The position numbers were made by a program, and so were the translations under genes. The notes under the pieces were generated by a model. That model was given only the letters and a program-made list of their open reading frames with translations, did not search any database and had not been told where the DNA came from. A stretch of 64,000 bases of DNA from Rusavskia elegans (lineage: Eukaryota > Ascomycota > Lecanoromycetes > Teloschistales > Teloschistaceae), in NCBI GenBank assembly GCA_011316305.1, contig SAUG01000086.1, positions 1 to 64,000 of the forward strand, written 5' to 3'. This document shows, in pieces, positions 50,581 through 61,731 of this stretch. Within the stretch, counting starts at the first letter, position 1. Every line of letters begins with the position of its first letter.

Positions 50581-50987
50581 ATAAATTACGCGAAAATAAA
50601 TTAATTAAATACAATTTTTTAAAAAGTTAATATTCGAATTTTTAGTTATTATTCGAATTTCTATTTAATTTTAACTTTTAGTTAATTTTAACTTCTAGTT
50701 AATTTCAATTTCTAACTAATTTTAACTTCTAGTTAATTTCTAATTGATATCGAATTGATTTCTAACTAATTTTTTATTTTAATCAATTAATTATTAATTT
50801 ACTATTAATAGAAAGTTTAAATAAATTTATTATTAAATAAAACGGTATTTTTTAATAAAACTTCTAGTAAATTCTAACTATCGATTAATTTAAAATCGAT
50901 ATGATATAATTATTAACGAGATTTTTATTTTTAATAAAATTTAAATTAATTTAATATATTAGATAACTTTATATCGACGTATTATTT
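50581..50987. other. AT-rich sequence with a short minisatellite
   Basis: No coding frame. The only structure is the 17-bp tandem array at 50,669-50,736. This is the last mutated sequence before the border. Confidence 0.55.
50669..50736. repeat. 17-bp minisatellite, four units
   Basis: Four consecutive 17-base units of the form TTTTAACTTCTAGTTAA; the third varies to TTTCAATTTCTAACTAA. Degenerate continuation runs to about 50,775. Confidence 0.82.
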
Positions 50988-51034
50988 AAAAACGGATACT
51001 TGCCTCTAAGATAGAAAATCTAATTTACAAGATA
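50988..51034 (+). repeat. Border repeat copy L3
   Basis: The stretch around ACTTGCCTCTAAGATAGAAA aligns with positions ~35-80 (ATTTGCCCCTAAGGTAAGAA), mostly with transitions. It lies exactly at the transition from AT-rich to balanced DNA. The match is short, so homology is likely but not certain. Confidence 0.5.
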
Positions 51035-51036
51035 TA

Positions 51037-52120
51037 GGCGCCAAGATATCTGACACTAAGCCTAATTAAGCAATGTCACGTGATCAGCGCCATAATGTGC
51101 CTGCGTATGCAGATTCACACTCGCGCAAACTGGATTCTTTTAAATAGATCTGACTGTTTATATATAGATATTTCAAATCTGAACAATTTGACTTCTGATA
51201 TAGCGTTGTGGTTGTATTGTATAGTAATAAAATAAGTGGTTAAAGAATCGAGGTCTCAGTGATGGTAGAGGTTGGGTTCAGAGGGATTATATAATCTCAG
51301 CGAACGTATAGTGTGGAGAAGGTATATCTGGTTGGGGGAGGAACCCTGCAAAGCTAATGTAGCACTCCGGCGATTCTTGCGCTCAATCATTCTGGCGGTC
51401 ATTTCAATTGCGCCCCGAAGACACAACGGTGCTCTCTATCCACGCGAGCCACATGTGACCTGAGTCGCTGTATAGATTAGAAGCATGGATTTTCGTGGGG
51501 GGCCGGGTGTCGTGGTGTTTGATTGGCAGAAAACAACTGGCGGCACCTTGGCATTGAATCAACGGTGTAGAGGTGGTCACGCATTCATTTCCATTGTTAT
51601 CTCAAGTGACCTCCTACGAAACACCCCACATTCTCTTATCGTTTCTTTCTTCTTCTTGATCAATCGTTTCTTATTCGTTATGTGTTCTTTGGACCGTACT
51701 CCATTCTCGAGTTTCAGGCGGTTTTCTGTCTGTTTCATTAGTGATCCTTGCTGAAACGGAACACCGCCTTCTCCAGGATACCCACTAAACTACAGACCAG
51801 ATCGTGGCTCTGATCTGCCTCTATTTGACCGTCGAGGGCGGCCCGGAACGAACACACACGAGGACGCTCGTTGGAAAGGCTGCAGAGCTGATATCTCAGC
51901 CGCATGCTTGTTGTGGCAGGGATCTTTTCAAAAGCTACGACGTGACCAACCGCACTGTGTGTACTGTGGCATCATCCGGCCGACACTATGACGGACCGTG
52001 TCCATCCGCGGACGTTCAAGTCTTGTGCTTTCATCTTCTGATGCATCCTCACATTGTACTAAGCCCATCCTTCTCTTGCCTGGACGTTGACTCAGAGGGT
52101 CACCCGACTGATCCGCTACT
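51037..52120. other. Intergenic region upstream of the CLC gene
   Basis: Balanced composition starts here. Short open frames exist but none looks like a conserved protein. A TCACGTGA palindrome lies near 51,076. The distal half probably holds the promoter and 5' leader of the CLC gene. Confidence 0.55.
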
Positions 52121-54948
52121 ATGGCTAATGGGCCTCCGAGCAGATATCCCCCTCCGACCTTTTTTGCGATAACACCTCCTCCAATGCCTCGATCAGCTCA
52201 AGCTCATCAGGGCTTCCCGATGCCCGAAGAGGACGACTGGGACGATGATACCACCTTCTTCCCCGTGTCGGCCGGCCTAGCCACCCCTACTTCCCCCACC
52301 GCAACCCGACGACTGCATTCGGCACGAACGTCGGACCTCGACCTCCGCAGTCGATTGCCTTCGAGATTACCTTCGATGCTTCACCTCGATGAGCAGTCCA
52401 ATCTACTTGCCTTCTCCGATGGTATGAGGAATTACACCAGCGCCCCAAATACAGCAGGCCATCGAAGGTCAAGTCGAGCGAGTAGCATTGCACTGCCCAA
52501 GCACCACAACCGGTCGGGCTCATTGGGTGTTCGCCTGGCGACTGCCTTGGGTTTTGACAGAGCAAAAGGGGAAGCAGGATTGGCCGAATCGAAGGTGTCA
52601 CTTTTCACGGATGAGCGTGTGTGGTACGACCAGTTCACGTCTACCGACTGGGTGCACGACAGCATCGCCGATGCTTTCAGACTACGGGACTTGAGATCTC
52701 GCAAGGATTTCCGAGGTCGCCTCTATGCTTGGTTCGATGGGGCTCAGGGCTGGGTTCTCGTTGCCATCATAGGAATCATTACCGCGTTGCTGGCCTATTT
52801 CATCACTATCACGGAAACATCAATCTTCGAACTAAAGGAAGGCTTTTGTACCGGGCAATGGACCCTCAATAAAAGAACATGTTGTTTTGGCAAAGAAGAC
52901 TGCTCCGCGTGGCGATCATGGGGTCAGAGGTTGGGACTCGTCGGTCCAGGACAAATGTGGGCCGACTTCATGCTCTATGTGGCTTTTGTGATCTTCTTCG
53001 CCATCGCTTCTTGCTTTTTAACCCTCTTGACAAGGACTGAGATACCTTCGAATTACTCACTTACCACACTCGACGAGAATCTCGCTGCAGATCCGAAGCC
53101 AATGTCTAACAACGAGGATAAGCCAGCTGTAGAGGACCATAACTCACCCGTCCACGCTCAAGATTCTCCTGGAACGGTCTACTACCCCGCTGCTGGTAGT
53201 GGAGTTGCGGAAGTAAAAGTCATATTGAGCGGCTTTGTGGTCCATGGATATCTCGGCGTCAAAACCCTGGTCGTCAAGACACTAGCGGTTATCCTGAGCC
53301 TTGCCTCTGGAATGAGTCTTGGCAAAGAAGGACCATACGTTCATATCGCTACTTGCGTGGGAAACATAGCCTGCAGATTGTTCTCTAAGTACAATCATAA
53401 CGATGGGAAGCGTCGAGAGGTTCTAAGTGCTGCCGCCGCCAGTGGTGTGGGTGTTGCTTTCGGAGCGCCTATTGGTGGTGTGTTATTCAGTCTGGAGGAA
53501 GTCAGGTAGGTTCCTGGCAGGAACGAAGATAATCACATGAACAAGACGATGCTAACGATTGCAGTTATTACTTCCCACCTAAAACACTATTCCGGACCTT
53601 CTTCTGCTGCATTGTTGCAAGTCTTTCGCTGAAGTTCTTAAACCCGTATGGGACTGGAAAGATCGTTATCTTCGAAGTTCGCTATGCTACGGATTGGAAA
53701 TTCTTCGAGATTTTCGTCTTCATCTTGCTCGGCGTTCTCAGCGGTGCACTAGGGGCTTTCTTCATAAAAGCTTGCGCTATCTGGGCACGCACCTTTCGCA
53801 AGATACCGGCCATCAAGAGGTGGCCAGTACTTGAGGTTGCTCTCGTCGCACTCGTTACCGGTCTTGTCAGTTTCTGGAATCATTACACCAAGCTTGCAGT
53901 CACCGAGCTGCTCTTCGATCTGGCAAGCCCATGCAAGGCCGACGCATCATCCGGTCTTTGTCCAAATGATGGAACTGAAATTCTGGGCATCATCCGCTAT
54001 CTTGGCATCGCATTCGTCATCAAGAGTTTGTTGACGACTATCACGTTCGGCATCAAGGTCCCTGCAGGGATCTACGTCCCCTCCATGGTTGTTGGCGGCC
54101 TCCTTGGCCGTATCGTTGGTCATGCTGTGCAGTATCTTGTTTACACGTTTCCAGACGCCTCGATATGGAGTCAATGCGCCGCGGAGGAAGGACTCGAGAG
54201 CTGTGTTACTCCTGGAGTGTACGCTCTGGTAGCCGCAGGTGCCACCATGTGTGGCGTCACCAGGCTTTCCGTGACTCTGGCGGTCATCTTGTTCGAACTT
54301 ACAGGTAGCCTGGACCACGTCCTGCCCTTTTGTCTTGCTGTATTAGTGGCCAAATGGACCGCTGACGCGGTTGAACCTCTGAGTATCTACGACTTGCTCA
54401 CCGAGATGAACTCGTACCCTCTACTCGATAACAAGCTTCGGCCCGTCTTCACTACGGACTTGGGTGACATCACTCCGGCGGTTCGCTCCCATCGTGTCAT
54501 CGATATAACAAATTCACCGCTTGTGCCGGCACCAGTCCTTCGCCGTAAGCTCGAACATTTGCACAGTGTTGGCGAAGTCGATGGCGGTCTCCCTGTCGTC
54601 CGAAACAACATTCTTGTTGGCTTAATCCCTGCTCCAGATCTTGAGTTTGCCTTGGATAAGCTCGACGACGAGGAGACAAGTCTCTGTTTAATGGTTCAAC
54701 CCGCAACGTGGCATGGTAGTGAAGAAATTGACGTCCATGATCAAGACCCGACAGACTTTACACCTTTCATTGACCCTGCCCCAGTCTCATTGGATATCCA
54801 CTCGCCAATGGATCTCGTTTTCCAGTGCTTTGTCAAGCTGGGGCTTCGCTACATCTGTGTTTTGAGAGACGGCCAGTACGCCGGCTTAGTGCACAAGAAG
54901 ACTTTTGTCAAATACATCAAAGAATTGGAACACGCTGGAAACACTTGA
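52121..54948 (+). CDS. CLC-type chloride channel / Cl-/H+ antiporter
   Basis: Two exons, 52,121-53,505 and 53,565-54,948, joined by a 59-bp GT-AG intron with a GCTAAC branch site, encode 922 residues. About 200 cytoplasmic residues precede the first membrane helix (about 210-230). CLC landmarks follow: GSGVAEVK at 359-366, GKEGP at 401-405 with the gating Glu at 403, GVLFSLEE just before the intron, and GIKVPAGIYVPSM at 624-636. Two CBS-type regions occupy about 770-825 and 875-915. Gating and internal glutamates are both present, so an intracellular Cl-/H+ exchanger of the CLC-3/4/5 or Gef1 type is likely. Oddities are Ala in place of the usual Pro in GxGxPE and a charged insertion at about 310-355. 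The exon sum is divisible by three. Confidence 0.93.
53506..53564 (+). other. Intron of the CLC gene
   Basis: GTAGGT donor, GCTAAC branch site 14 bases before the GCAG acceptor. Removing it joins LEEV to SYYFPP in frame. Confidence 0.92.
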
Positions 54949-55260
54949 GGAAGTCCTTCGCCACATTTTCGCCGCGACGGTCGTGCTTGCATATGTTTTG
55001 TACTTTTAGCTGTGCTGCGACTCATTTCTAGGCGGGTTCTTTGCTGGCATATTGAAGCGAATCTGCATGGCATGGGAGGTTCGATGGCACTGGGTTCGGA
55101 CCTGGATGAGGTCTTTTGGGCAGCATATATCATCGACGGAGTTTGAACGTCTCAGGTTGTAAATTTGGGATTCCTGGTCATAGGATATACAACGTTGGGA
55201 TCGTCGTCATTCTACTTTCAGCGTCCCATATCAGCATTTGGTTGCTGTCAACACGTAAAT
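54949..55260. other. Intergenic region between convergent genes
   Basis: 312 bases between the stop codons of the CLC gene and RRP45. It must contain both 3' UTRs. No other structure is seen. Confidence 0.7.
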
Positions 55261-56297
55261 TCATCTTGCATTGTCAGCACTCAGCTCAGCCATCAGACCT
55301 CCTATATCCCTCTGCGCTGCATCTCTCTGTAATGCCTTCGCAATGAGCGCGTCTAATTCCTTGACTTTGGCCACAGCAACATCCACACACTTCAACAGCA
55401 CCAATGCATCTGACGGCACGCCGCCCAACTTCGCAATTTGACAAACCTCGCCATGCTTATTCGCCGTCACCACAACCTCCCCCTCGCAACACTGTTGCTC
55501 CTTCAACGTCGGATCCACGACCACTTTCTCCCCGCCCTCGAACAACGCCATGGTCACACAGAGTGGATGGTGCAGCATAGCCAACGGCACCGGATTCCGT
55601 TCCGTCACACTATGCACCACGACCTCTTCCCCTCTGACGGTAGTATCAGGTATGCGGTAGTGCTGGAGGGCCGCGAGAATGGCGATGCAGCAGCTATCGA
55701 GAAGGTTGCCGTCATGGGAAAGGATGTGGCAGGTTGCGGTCAAAGACCAGACTTTGGAGCCGGCGAGAAGGCAGAGGGATTCGGTAGAGAGGGCGGAAGA
55801 ACGGCGGAGAGCGACTTCAAGGAGGCGGGAGAGCAGGGTCTCGGTCTCTGTTTGTCTGGGGGTGAGTTGAGTGGGGGAGGGATGAGAAGAGAGATGGAGG
55901 GAAAGGATATGGACCAATGGCGTTTATATTCCAAGTCTGGGCTTTGGGCCGACTCACCTTCCGACTTCGAACGCGGGAGATGCCATTGGGGAGAGCTCTG
56001 TTGTGATGGTGAAGATGCCGTCGAATTTGCGATCGAGGAAAGGTGCTGTCAGGGAGGCGGAGATGCGGGCAAGAACCCTGTACATTATGTGTCAGGGACT
56101 CGCATAGTCATATTGATTAGGATGCAGTAATACCTCGTCTTGCCCAATCGGACATCAGCGACTCCATATTCGTCGCCAAGGGAGAGCTGGATATCACGGA
56201 AGGAATCGAGAGCGCGGCCGTCTAAGCGGATATCTTCTTGGAGAGCTTCGAGTATGAAAGCTCGCTCGTTGTTCGAGGGCTCTGCTTCTCCAGGCAT
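55261..56297 (-). CDS. RRP45: Exosome complex subunit RRP45 (RNase PH fold)
   Basis: Three exons on the minus strand, 56,297-56,134, 56,077-55,958 and 55,855-55,261, give 292 residues, with introns of 56 and 102 bp. The start MPGEAEPSNNERAFI leads into IRLDGRALDSFR and GDEYGVADVRLGKTR. FDGIFTITTELSPMASPAFE follows in exon 2. Exon 3 holds AGSKVWSL, HDGNLLD, an AALQHYR helix, VVDPTLKEQ and KHGEVCQIAKLGG. These are RRP45 (PM/Scl-75 group) hallmarks. The family forms part of the six-subunit RNase PH-like ring of the RNA exosome, which guides RNA to RRP44/RRP6 for 3'-5' processing in nucleus and cytoplasm. Ring subunits in fungi are considered catalytically inert. It shares a 198-bp upstream region with CWC15. 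Confidence 0.94.
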
Positions 56298-56495
56298 ATT
56301 GCGGTCGGTTCCAGGAGGCTTTGAAGCTACAATTGTTGTGAAACCATGCGCAGGTAGTTTGCAAGTGCTTTGGATGTGAACAACGCACGGACCATCTACT
56401 GCCCTCAGTTATCTGTCCACTGCGTAAAAACCACTCTTGATTTATCCTCACTCACGACAGCTTGCTGCCTCTTGTCTCACCTACAGTTCATAATC
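56298..56495. promoter_or_regulatory. Shared divergent promoter RRP45 / CWC15
   Basis: Only 198 bases separate the two start codons, which point away from each other. Both genes are constitutive RNA-processing functions, so a common promoter is plausible. No specific element could be assigned. Confidence 0.6.
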
Positions 56496-57644
56496 ATGAC
56501 GACTGGTATTGATACTCCCCTCTTCAAGGTCTGACTATCAGCTAATGTACGAACAGCTCACAGGCCTACCTTCGATCCTGTAAGCGACGAGCTACACACA
56601 CCATCAACATTAACCGTATTGATCTAGATAGGCCCGGGGTAAAGAAGCGCAGAGAGGCGTCGCTTATCATCAAAGACTTCTGCCAGCACACACCCAGCTC
56701 AAGACACGGTACCGATCACTGCTATGAGTAACGAAGGTCCAATCCTGATTATCTTCAAAGCAAACCAGGGCAAGGCGGCGATGCGGATGTCCAACCTCGA
56801 GATCTCAGAGCACAACTCCTAGAAGCAGAAGCCCTCCATTTTTCAAAAAGCGAAGGTATTGCTACCAAGCCTGCAGCCATCGCCGAGTCCACAACGTCAA
56901 GCAAGAGACGGCTAGAAGCTGCGCCTGGTGAAGAGGCCGATGGCGAAGAGGATATAGATGCCAAACGTCGCAGAGTCCTCGAGGAGACGAGGCACATAGA
57001 TGCCGACTCGGATGAATCGAGTCATGCCAGTAGCGACGAAGACAGGTAATGCTGCTGGACCTTGTCGATCCCGAACTTCGCTGAGGGATGGTAGTGATGA
57101 CGAGGAAGACGAAACTGCAGAGCTGCTACGAGAGTTGGAGAAGATCAAAAAGGAGAGAGCAGAGAAACAAGCTCAAGAGGTAATTGATCCCAAAACCAGT
57201 GGAACATGGAGAGCTTCTAATCCGCCCGACAGGACCGGGAAAAGGCCGAGGCGGAGCAAGGAGACCGTGAACGAGACATAGCTCTAGGCAACCCGCTTCT
57301 CAACCCCCACAAATCTACCGAGTCAAAACGAAGGTCTGTTGCCCCCAGTCACGCGTCTCGCTACTGCTAATGAGTTACACAGGTGGGATGACGATGTCGT
57401 CTTCAGGAATCAAGCACGAGGCACCGAGAACAAGGGTAAAAGGGAGTTCGTCAATGTACGCAATCAAGAACGTTCATCTCAGCAATAAGGACATGAAATT
57501 GACCGGGCGATTTACAGGATCTTTTGCGTTCTGATTTCCACAAGCGATTCATGGTAAGCGATTATCTAAGCCAACAGCAGCTTGATTACACGAAATCCGG
57601 GCCGGACTGACAGCGAATCGATTTAGAGCAAATACGTGCGATGA
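56496..57644 (+). CDS. CWC15: Pre-mRNA splicing factor CWC15
   Basis: Nine exons: 56,496-56,505, 56,557-56,579, 56,632-56,708, 56,761-57,045, 57,086-57,179, 57,233-57,333, 57,383-57,455, 57,518-57,553 and 57,627-57,644, encoding 238 residues. The sum is divisible by three and all introns are GT-AG, 40-73 bp. The start MTTAHRPTFDPARGK is diagnostic, followed by AYHQRLLPAHTQLKTR, an acidic middle (EEADGEEDID, SDEDRDGSDDEED), a charged coiled coil (LLRELEKIKKERAEKQ), and the conserved tail WDDDVVF...FVNDLLRSDFHKRFM ending SKYVR. In the family, CWC15 belongs to the Prp19/NTC-associated spliceosome, is largely disordered and contacts the catalytic core. The start is fixed by the 10-base first exon. 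Confidence 0.94.
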
Positions 57645-58565
57645 TACCCACCTTCAACGGCTTTCAATTGCGATACAAGTCACCCATCTGAATTCTCTGC
57701 CTCCCCTCCGAGTCAGGACTATGCTGCAACAGCTCTGGGCCATACGACTATCACCGCATGGTTCGACAAGTCTTCGTCCATGTCGACATGGTCACTATAA
57801 TATGCGGGCTCCCTACGAACATATGGAATTTGGATCTTCTACTCTACCAAAGCGGTATCAACCAAGCGATCCTCGGTCTACCACCGCTATCTATGCGTTT
57901 TAAGATCTACCTATGCGTCACCGGACGGATTTAGCAGCCTGAATGTGACGGTATACTGGACGCGTCATCCATGCTGCGGCTCCGCACCATACAGTAGACT
58001 TTGAGGCGGAGTCCAGTCTGTGAATGCCGTGTTTCACGCCAGCCGCAGCGCTTTTATCAGCCTGGTCTTCAGTATGTAAGGCGCAGCTGTCACATTACAT
58101 AGCGACAAAGCGCCTGGACCAAGGGACGGCAGTCTAACAATTGCGCCTATGGGGGCCAATTCTATATTGGGGATCTAGTGGACCTCATATTCTGTAATTC
58201 GACTATCTCCAGACGAGCTTCACTTTCTGCTCATCCGTGTTCCGGGACGGGTAATCAAATGCTCCAGATCACTGCCACTACTGTTTTCGTCGTCTGGGAA
58301 GTTCGAAACCACATTCCATGCTGGATCTAGATTAAGTAAGGTAGGCCATCTCTCCTTCTGTACTCTTTATTGCCATGCCTTGAAGTCTTCGAGTTCGCAT
58401 ATGGTTGCTTCGAAGTGTTATCCCCTGCCCCAGCAGAGTATACTCTATGATTCGGCTGTCAATCGAGACGTCAATTGCCTTCTTTGCCCAGTGAAGGGTT
58501 CCACTGTTCGCTCTCATCTTCCTGTCACGTCTTTACAAATCATTGTGCGCATCGGCAACAGCACC
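57645..58565. other. Intergenic region, 921 bp
   Basis: No conserved coding frame, RNA gene or repeat was recognised. Short frames run into the ABCA relic but do not resemble known proteins. It would hold the CWC15 3' UTR and the old ABCA promoter. Confidence 0.55.
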
Positions 58566-61500
58566 ATGCCTGCATTCGTCCGCCAGGTATGGACGCTGGT
58601 GAAGAAAGATCTTCTCATTGCTGCCGCACGACGTCCAATATCCACAACGATCCGCGCCTTCATCCTGCCACTTGCCATTGTCCTCTTAGTCTCCTACGCT
58701 CAGTACTTCTTCAACCCGCTACAACACTTTGGCGTTGGCCGACAAAGCCCAGTTTTGAGTCTATCAGACGCTATTTCGAGATCGAGCGGAGGCAGAAATT
58801 CAGTAGCGCTTGTCGACAATGGCTTGACAGGAGGTGACATTTCCGTCGTCATCGACGATGTCGCCGCGCCCTTTCGCAAGGCCGGCAAACCGAAGCCAAA
58901 TCAAAGACGCTGTCCGGGGGGCAAAAGCGCAAATTGCAGCTCGCAATGATGTTCGCTGGAGGAAGCTCTGTTTGCTGTGTTGACGAGGTGTCGAGTGGCT
59001 TGGATCCGCTCTCTCGGCGTAAGATATGGGATATCCTACTAGCAGAGCGAGGCGATCAGACTATCATCATGACCACCCACTTCCTGGATGAAGCAGACTC
59101 CTTGTCCGGTCACATCGCCATTCTATCTACTGGGCACCTCAAAGCAGATGTTTCCTCGGCTGCTCTCAGGCACGTGTACGGGAAAGGCTACAGCGTTCAC
59201 GTCCCTTTCATACGTTCAAGGAGTCAGACGAACCAAGTCGCTGGATGGAACGACCTTTGCAGCGTTGGATCCAGCAGACGCCGCTCGCACCGTTGACGCA
59301 CTCGGAAGAGCCGAGGTGGATGACTTTCGGATCTCTGGACCAACTCTGGAAGATGTATTCCTGAAGTTGACGGGAAACCATCTTCACCCCGTGGTCTCTG
59401 ACGAAGGCCCGAATATCAGCTTGATAAGGGAGACATCGAAGTTACCAGTACTTGACTGATCCCGACTCCCTGGGCCGCGGATTATCAAATCGATCTCGTC
59501 GGAGGACCTTGAACGAGGATCACAGATCAGTCACTCAACAACCTGGTGGGCATTTACTCCAATAGCCGCAGCTTCTACGGCTACGGCTCCATCTCTGACG
59601 TATCGACATTGCAAGGCTCCGTCGCCAAAGCCGACACATACCAGGATTTCACTCAGCAGGTCGAAGTCGGCACTGCAACCATCAGATCCGGTGCTTTCTG
59701 GCTTGGTGACGGATCAACCCAACCAACCTTTGCCTGGCCCGCCACTCCTTACCATTTCGCTCAAGGCCTCAAGGTGCAGAATGTCCTCAACAATCTGCTC
59801 ATCGACGGTCGAATCATAACCTCTTTCGAACAATTCAACGCCCCCCAATTCGCCGTTCGTCTTCGGCTTTGCTGCTCTGCTCTTCACCATCTACTAGTCC
59901 TTGGTCCTCTGCCTTTTTATCCGACGGTCGAAAGACTGCGCAATATTCAGGCTCTGCGGTACTCGAATGGTGTGAGATCTCTCCCGTTATGGCTCGCTTA
60001 TCTTTCGTTTGACCTTGGCTTCACGCTCTTGATCAGCGTCATCTCAACGGTTCTACTCTCTGTCGGAACCAAATTGTGGTAAGTATCTCTTCCTCCCAAT
60101 TCGATGTTCCATCTACGACGCCACAAACACTGTAGGTACATACACAATTGGCACAAAGAACATGGCTGATCCGCATCTGCAGGTACCACCACCTCCCCTA
60201 TCTCTTCCTTATCCTGTTTCTATACGGCATCAGTTCGTCCATCCTCAGCTACCTCATCTCCAAGATCGCTCGCTTGCAGCTCGCAGCATGGGCCTTCTGT
60301 GCCAGCGGCCAGGTCGTCCTATGCCTGGCATACTTTGGAGCCCATCTCGGCGTCCAAAGCAATATACCCATCGGCGACTTGACACCAACCCTCAACAGGG
60401 TCCACTTCATCATCGGTCTCATATCGCCTATTGCCAACGTGACGCGTTCACTTTTCGTGTCTCTAAACCAATTCACCCTTTGATGCGGTGGCAAGACATC
60501 TAACCCCGGACATATCGAACTATACGGCGAACCGATCCTCTACCTAGTCCTCCAAATCTTCATCTTCTTCAGCATCCTGCTATGGTGGGACAGCGGAATC
60601 TGTCTAGCTGCCACTGGCCACCACTCTGTCTCACCCTTCGCCCTTCTCCCAACAAGAAAGTCCAAACGCCGTTACCCAGCACCCGACACCGAACACGCCC
60701 CAACCACCATCTCCTCCTCCCTCACCAAATCCACTCTCTCCGGCCTCCGCGTCCTCCCCTCCACGGCCCCAACGACGCCGGCAAATCCACCGCTATCTCC
60801 CTCATCCGCAGCGACATCTCCCCCTTCCCCCACCAACCCACAACAAAAGCCCCCCATCCTCATCGACTCCACCTCCCTCCTTACCCACCGCGCCGCCGCC
60901 GCCTACGCCCGCCTACGCATCTGCCCGCAATTCAACGCCTCCGACACCCTCACCGTCACCGAAATACTCGACTTCTAAGCCCCGCGACCGCGACGTCGCG
61001 GACCCCGCGCACAACAACATCGAAGAACGCATCGCAGCATTCGGGTTAACAAGCCCACCGAGACATGCGCTGGCGCAGAAATCATCCGGGCGCCACGAAA
61101 CGCAACCTTTCGCTTGCGATCGCCATGATTGGGGATCCCGTCGGTGCTTTTGCTTGATGAACCGGAGTTTGGGGTTGGATGCGGGGGCGAAGAGAGTCAT
61201 GTGGTGGAAGGCGTTGAGGGCGGTGAGTGAGTGAGGGGCGCGGGGATCTTGTTGATGACGCATAGTATGGAGGAGACGGATGCGTTGGCGCACCGGGCGG
61301 GGATTATGAGTTCACGGATGTTGACGGTTGGGACGGTGGAGGGGTTGAGGGGGGTTTGGGGCGATGTGTGGCATGTGAGGATTTTTATGGGGAGTGCGCC
61401 GCATACTGGTGTTGCGGAGATGGAGGGGGTGAGGGAGTGGATGGGGGGTTGTTTGCCGGGGGCGGAGGTGGAGGAGAAGGGTTATTGTGGGCAGTTGAGG

Positions 61501-61731
61501 TTTGTGGTGCCGGGGCGGGAGATGGTGGGATTAGGAGGGATAGGGGGGTTGTTTCGGTTGATGGAGAAGAATAAGGTGCAGATGGGGATTGGGTATTATT
61601 CGATTGGGCAGACGACGATGGATGAGGTGTTTGTGAATATTGTGAGGAGGTATGGAGGGGAGGAGGAGGGCAGTGGGGAGGTTGCTAAGAGGAGGTGGAG
61701 GGCGGGTGGATTGGGGCGTTTCCTGAGATGA
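58566..61731 (+). pseudogene. Decayed ABCA-type ABC transporter
   Basis: Pieces of a fungal ABCA full transporter occur in the correct order in different frames. The N-terminal start MPAFVRQVWTLVKKDLLI and first membrane helix occupy 58,566-58,900. A deletion then jumps straight to the first nucleotide-binding domain signature LSGGQKRKLQLAMMF, Walker B CCVDEVSSGLDP and MTTHFLDEADSL, so Walker A of this domain and most of the first membrane domain are gone. The second membrane domain spans 59,546-60,480, with a frameshift near 59,850 and an intron at 60,079-60,182 (WY/HHL junction). The second Walker A reads GPNDAGKST (GPNGAGKST expected). Further frameshifts precede LLLDEPEFG and MTHSMEETDALA; the last frame ends at 61,731. 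Family members move lipids and are about 1,600 residues. This copy cannot be functional. Confidence 0.9.

Larger units (their letters stand above)
1..51036. other. AT-rich RIP-mutated transposon compartment
   Basis: Nearly every line here lacks CA and TG dinucleotides and is full of TA, while CG is partly kept. This is the pattern left by repeat-induced point mutation acting on CpA. Reading frames of recognisable transposon proteins survive as frames interrupted by TAG and TAA, which come from former CAG and CAA codons. Cys and His codons have become Tyr codons. No intact protein gene was found. The block ends abruptly near 51,036, where balanced composition begins. It is an AT isochore of nested repeats, probably heterochromatic by analogy with other RIP-active ascomycetes (inference). 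Confidence 0.93.

Noticed and set aside
50669..50736. CRISPR-like array
   Set aside because: The 17-base units are directly adjacent with no spacers, and the genome is fungal. It is a minisatellite.
1..51036. Starship-type giant transposon or cargo-bearing island
   Set aside because: No tyrosine-recombinase captain (DUF3435-like) or accessory genes were found. The block is explained largely by nested LTR elements, MITEs and a hAT relic, although some parts remain unidentified.
1..51036. Regional centromere
   Set aside because: An AT-rich retrotransposon cluster would fit, but sequence alone cannot separate a centromere from any other RIP-mutated isochore.
51272..52172. Three open frames upstream of the CLC gene
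   Set aside because: No recognisable motif or splice-consistent extension, and one overlaps the CLC start. Treated as leader or intergenic sequence.
55438..56130. 230-codon frame antisense to RRP45
   Set aside because: It overlaps the well-supported RRP45 exons and introns on the other strand and has no protein-like motif.
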